A stretch of 64,000 nt of DNA from Siniperca chuatsi (Eukaryota > Chordata > Actinopteri > Centrarchiformes > Sinipercidae), in NCBI RefSeq assembly GCF_020085105.1, contig NC_058043.1:16723167-16787166 (forward strand), read 5' to 3'. Both the position numbers and the translations under genes were made by a program. Positions 59,934 through 64,000 of the stretch are shown piece by piece. The notes under the pieces were generated by a model, which was not told the origin of the DNA, made no database searches, and saw only the letters and a list, made by a program, of their open reading frames with translations. Each line of letters begins with the position of its first letter. Positions within the stretch are counted from its first letter, which is position 1.

Positions 59934-62900
59934 TATATTTTAAGAAGGCCATGTATAAGTATGTCTCTCATGTCCAGTCTGCGTACATCAAACATCAGTA
60001 GTGAATACAAGTTAGAGCAATTGCAGCAGTGATGAAAGAAGCAGACAACATTCAGTTGCATATTTAATACTTATATCGTATTTTCACTGAACTCTTTGGC
60101 TTATTACCGTAATATTACTGCAATACATAGTGGTTCTGATAGTTGCACACAATGATCTCTCTGCTGCACAGGAACAACACAGAGCGTGGAGATAAGTCTG
60201 GCAATGGCAGACTTCAAAAGGACATTTTAGACATGCTCTATATAAGCAAGGAAGAAATTTAGAAATGTTGCATGGACAAAGGGAAATAAATAATAAGATG
60301 AAAAATGAAATGTGTAGTAGGACAGAGAATATAGGCAAACAGAGGAGTTGAAAATTAAAAGAGCGAGAAAACAACACGAGAGTTAGACTTATTTCATCAA
60401 CTGCTGGGAGGTAACAGAAAACTATAAATCTGTTTTCATTCTTTTACAACCCATTTAATCATTGAAGTCACTCAACTAGTGTATTTTATTATTGACTCAT
60501 TAGACTAAGGCACAAAAACAGTTTGAGGATGGAGCTTCGCTCCCATCTGTCAACCCTTTACAAGCAGTTATGCAATCATGTAGCCTAACAAGTCATAGCC
60601 TGTCTAACAACAGAAATTTAATCTCAATCAAAAAACCTTGTCTTTTTGGTTTTAGATTATTTGCAAAAATAAATATCCCTTAACTATGTGAAAAACAATA
60701 CTGAAAAATAGTGTAACAGGACAACAAAATGTATTGGCCACAGTATAGTGATCGTAGAAGTACAGTCTCTGTCAGACAATTAATTCCCCCTTCACAACAG
60801 GGTTTGGCTGTAATTACCTCTAGAGGACAGTTGTAGTTGCACGGCAGGAGAGCACAGTGCAGAGAAATGCCATTCAGCTGGAGGATTTACAGTATGTGTT
60901 CCTTCATTTACTGCAACATCTGTGAATATAAACAGCTCTCCCCAGAAGCAAGAAAACCAGAGAACTGAGACCGAACACTGTGATGTTGAGGATGTAAAAT
61001 AAAACTGCTGTCAGGGCAGTGAAATGGAGATTGTTTTTGACTTTTTTTCTACATATATATGGTGATGTTTTATTTCAAAGTAGTATAAAGAATGTACCCT
61101 TTCACGTACCCTTTCTTACCCTCTCATTTCATCCCTTTAGTACAGGTCAGTCTAGTTGCAATAAGTCTTTGAGAGCTGTCTGTTTGTATATTATAATATT
61201 GTGTGTGGAGAGACTGCAGGAGTCAGGTTAAATCTCCCTATGTGGGTATAAGCTCCCTGCTCAGGTGTCCTTGACCGAGACTTGAATCCCACCTCACCTC
61301 GCCTCAGAGTCGCTGTTATTGAATCTGATCCTGACCCCTGATCGAGTAAAGAGGGAGCACCTGTCCAGGGATTTTCATTTCCTGAGAAATTACATGCATG
61401 GAAATTACTTTGGCCTCAAAACAGAAGGGCCTGGCTGCAATTTTACAGTTCAAATGCTTGTGATGTACCAAATTCATATAAAGCTTTACTGAAAAAGTGA
61501 GATGTGGAACTTTTCTTTGATAAACTGTTTAACAGCACCTGTTTTTTCCGCAGCCAGACATTCAGATGCTCGACAGCACACACGACAGGATGACTGCACC
61601 TATTCCTGCCCCCACTGGGAGGAAGGATGTGTGTTCAGCTTTTAGTCGTCTCCCCGACAGCCCCATGTGCTAATGCTGCTGTCATGTCCTGGGGAGAGAA
61701 AAGACTAATTACTGACTGCTCACTCTTCCTGCCAGTCCCCCTTGGAGAGCCATACACTGTTAATTGGACAACTCCAAAGGGAGCTGAACTGTGGACGAGA
61801 CCGACCTTTACCTCATGTAAACAGCATTTCATATCAAAAGAATTTTTAAATTGCTCATTCCCCTTATTGCAGCTCTATTTCACAACATCGTTGTTTACAA
61901 CAATACTCAATTTTATGTGCATCATTTAAGGCAAGTTCTCTTGAATAAACGTAAATAACCTCTTTTTTGGGAACAGTTTTAGCTAGGTTGGCTAAGCAGT
62001 GACAGTAGGCCAACTTTCTTTTTCTAATAGATTTCAAAATGCAAATATTTGGGTTTCTCTTTCTGAAAAATATTAAATGCATCATTCTACTAAATATTAG
62101 ATATTTGACTGCATTAATATGACAAGACCGAGTCTACAGCCATGCTAGCAGCTCTGTGAAACTGCACTAAGGCAAAGCGGTGGTTTAAGCTAATTGCTAA
62201 CGTCAACATGCTAACTTGCTCACAGGAGTGTTTACATGCTGATGATTGGCAGGTTCAAAGTCTTAGTTTTGTGTGTTAGCATGCTAACATTTGCCAAGTA
62301 GCACTAAAAGTACAGCCAGTCTGATGTTCATTAGTTTTGCAGGTATTTGATTAGAAACCAAAGTATTAGACAAAAATATTTATTATTTATTTTGCCCAGA
62401 TGATGGCGTTAGATGAAAAGTCAGGGGATCAACAAAGTGATTACAATTCATGATGAATGTCTGTACCAAAGTTTGTGTTACTCCATGTAATAGATGATAT
62501 ATGTTTAACTAAAAAAAACAATGCTAACCTGCTGGCAGTAGAGGAAAAGTCAGCAGGTTTCATCCTCTGGGGAACATGAATGTCTGCACAACATTTCATG
62601 GAAATCCATCCAATAGTTGTTGAGACATTTCAGTCAGGAGCAAAATGGTGGACCCACCAACCGACATGCATCCACTGAGCCATCTCGCTAGCATGGCTAA
62701 AAATGTATTAATAATGTTGAATTCAGCCTCTTTGCTTCCTTTAGGGCACTTTGTGTAATACTAGCTTTAATTCTGTCTCGCTCATTGATAACAACAGAGA
62801 CAAAATGCTGAAACTCACTGTGGTGTGTAGGCTGGACTCTCCATCACAACGTCCAAACACTGTTATTTTGGGGTGCATTTTGATTTCATTTGAAGGCTTC

Positions 62901-63164
62901 ACTGAGATTCAGTTTAACTGATGTTTGGACATTTTTATTGATGCAGTTTTGGTAAATGTTATTGCCTGTCCTTGAAGCAGATGGTTGTCTGGAGGTTAAA
63001 TGCCTTTGCTTTAGGCATCAGAAATCTTCCTCCATAACACAGATCTAGCACAGATCCTGCTGCTCATTCATTGGCGTTTTAAATTGAACATCAGTGTGGC
63101 ATCGGACACAGATCTCTAACATGTGTACAAGAAAATATGACCATGAAAGTAATGAACAAATATA
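56961..63164. other. Intergenic DNA between cacna2d2 and acy1, no gene seen
   Basis: About 6 kb, AT-rich, with only short unsupported open frames. It holds an (AT)n tract at about 59888-59930 and a palindromic-ended repeat at 62139-62697. Repeat-like stretches are near 58545-58740 and 59485-59540. Confidence 0.6.
62139..62697 (-). repeat. Dispersed element with GCCATGCTAGC inverted ends
   Basis: GCCATGCTAGC at 62139-62149 and GCTAGCATGGC at 62687-62697 are perfect inverted ends. The interior includes CCATCCAATAGTTGTTGAGA and AAAAGTCAGGGGATCA, the reverse of the family at 53803-54110. It is 559 bp long and non-coding. Confidence 0.85.
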
Positions 63165-63185
63165 TTTATTCAATTCCAGTTTATT
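63165..63185 (-). other. acy1: Two poly(A) signals of acy1
   Basis: AATAAA occurs on the minus strand at 63170-63165 and 63185-63180, about 440 to 455 bases after the acy1 stop. The region 63186-63620 is therefore the likely 3' UTR, with a 17-base A run (T in the transcript) at 63466-63482. Confidence 0.6.
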
Positions 63186-63620
63186 AAATAAAATGATATC
63201 TGTGGAATCAGTTTTAAAATCAAACTAAATTTAAAAAGTGGCAATTAAGTGACGTCTGATTGTTTATCAAAGTCATCTTCACATTTTAGTTAGTTGACTT
63301 TTCCATACTAATGGAAAATATTGTTTACACACTAGGTGATATTTCTTTAAGACTGCATACACACAGGCACACTCAATCAACACTGCTGACATGAGTATGT
63401 TGTTAAAAAGCTGCTGCAATACTGAGTAATGCAAAGCTTACTGCACCTATATCCTGAGAATCATTAAAAAAAAAAAAAAAAAGTACCAAAGGCTAAGTGC
63501 TCAGTTTTGGCTTATGATATACATGTTATTATTCTTTGGTCATCTCTGCAAATTCTTCAAGTTAAATATTCATATCATCAGTGAAATAAGTGTTAGAGAG
63601 GATTAAGAATGATGACTTGT

Positions 63621-64000
63621 CTAAGCCTCATCAGGACAGGCAGGAACGCTGGCAAGAGCTGAGATGAGCCTCTCAAACAGGGTGATGCCTTTCAAGAAGA
63701 CTTGCTCATTCAGATACTCGTTGTGATCGTGCAGCAGTATTGGCGTCCTGTTCATTGGGGAAAAGCCGATAGCAGGGATACCCACCTAGATTCAACAAAC
63801 AAACCTATTACCGGGCAGAGAACTGAAGGAATGGAATAGCTTTCGCCCAACAATGTCAAACGTCATGATAAATTAATGAATAAAAAGTCATATTTTTTTC
63901 CTCATTGTCCCTGCTATCAGTCCCAGTTTTTATACTCACAGCTCGGATAAAACGGCTATCTGTGGCAGCTGGAAATATCTCCTTTTCCAGAGTTATATTC
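63621..64000 (-). CDS. acy1: Aminoacylase-1, C-terminal part (last two exons)
   Basis: Cytosolic zinc enzyme of the M20 peptidase family that hydrolyses N-acyl-L-amino acids. Exon 63940-64000 runs off the window edge and encodes [20 protein letters not shown]. After a GTGAGT donor and an intron of 154 bases, the last exon (63621-63785) encodes [20 protein letters not shown], then HNEYLNEQ, to TAG at 63623-63621. In all 74 residues of a family norm of about 408 are visible. The first histidine of LLHDHNE corresponds to human His373, a zinc ligand, and is present. The C-terminus PACPDEA is close in length to the human one. The gene is on the same strand as cacna2d2 and upstream of it. Confidence 0.95.

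Overview
The window is vertebrate nuclear DNA from a ray-finned fish, probably a percomorph teleost. The genes are compact and multi-exon, the myosin ends in a Gly-Lys-Gly-Lys-Glu-Ala-type tail as teleost muscle myosins do, and the noncoding DNA carries many short dispersed elements that I recognise as typical of spiny-rayed fish. I see no bacterial genes, CRISPR array, rRNA or functional tRNA. Exon coordinates were built by hand from splice signals, reading frame and protein similarity; no database search was possible.

Layout: (1) 10-10749, plus strand: the last 37 coding exons of a sarcomeric myosin heavy chain gene, 1,821 codons in one frame from the start of the motor domain (about 115 N-terminal residues missing) to the stop, with a poly(A) signal at 10840. 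(2) 10850-20833: about 10 kb of AT-rich intergenic DNA with no gene I can support, holding dispersed repeats, a 55-bp tandem duplication and a 94-bp inverted-repeat pair. (3) 20834-56555, minus strand: a complete voltage-gated calcium channel alpha-2/delta-2 gene (cacna2d2 type), 38 coding exons and 1,084 residues, from signal peptide to GPI-anchor signal. Its introns hold most of the repeats, including a tRNA-derived SINE nested in an older foldback element, a hAT-like MITE and several hairpins. (4) 56560-63160: probable promoter of the calcium channel gene, then about 6 kb of repeat-bearing intergenic DNA. (5) 63621-64000, minus strand: the last two exons of aminoacylase-1 (acy1), continuing past the right edge.

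The three genes are not a pathway. The myosin is the sarcomere motor, alpha-2/delta-2 is a calcium channel accessory subunit, and aminoacylase-1 is a cytosolic metabolic enzyme. The pairing of cacna2d2 with acy1 echoes human chromosome 3p21, where both genes lie, so it probably reflects conserved synteny. I found no undescribed biological system. The best leads are two GC-AG introns in cacna2d2, substitutions at residues shared by human alpha-2/delta-1 and -2 in a 50-bp exon that sits next to a (GA)n microsatellite, an overlapping upstream ORF at the cacna2d2 start, and the foldback elements inside cacna2d2 introns.
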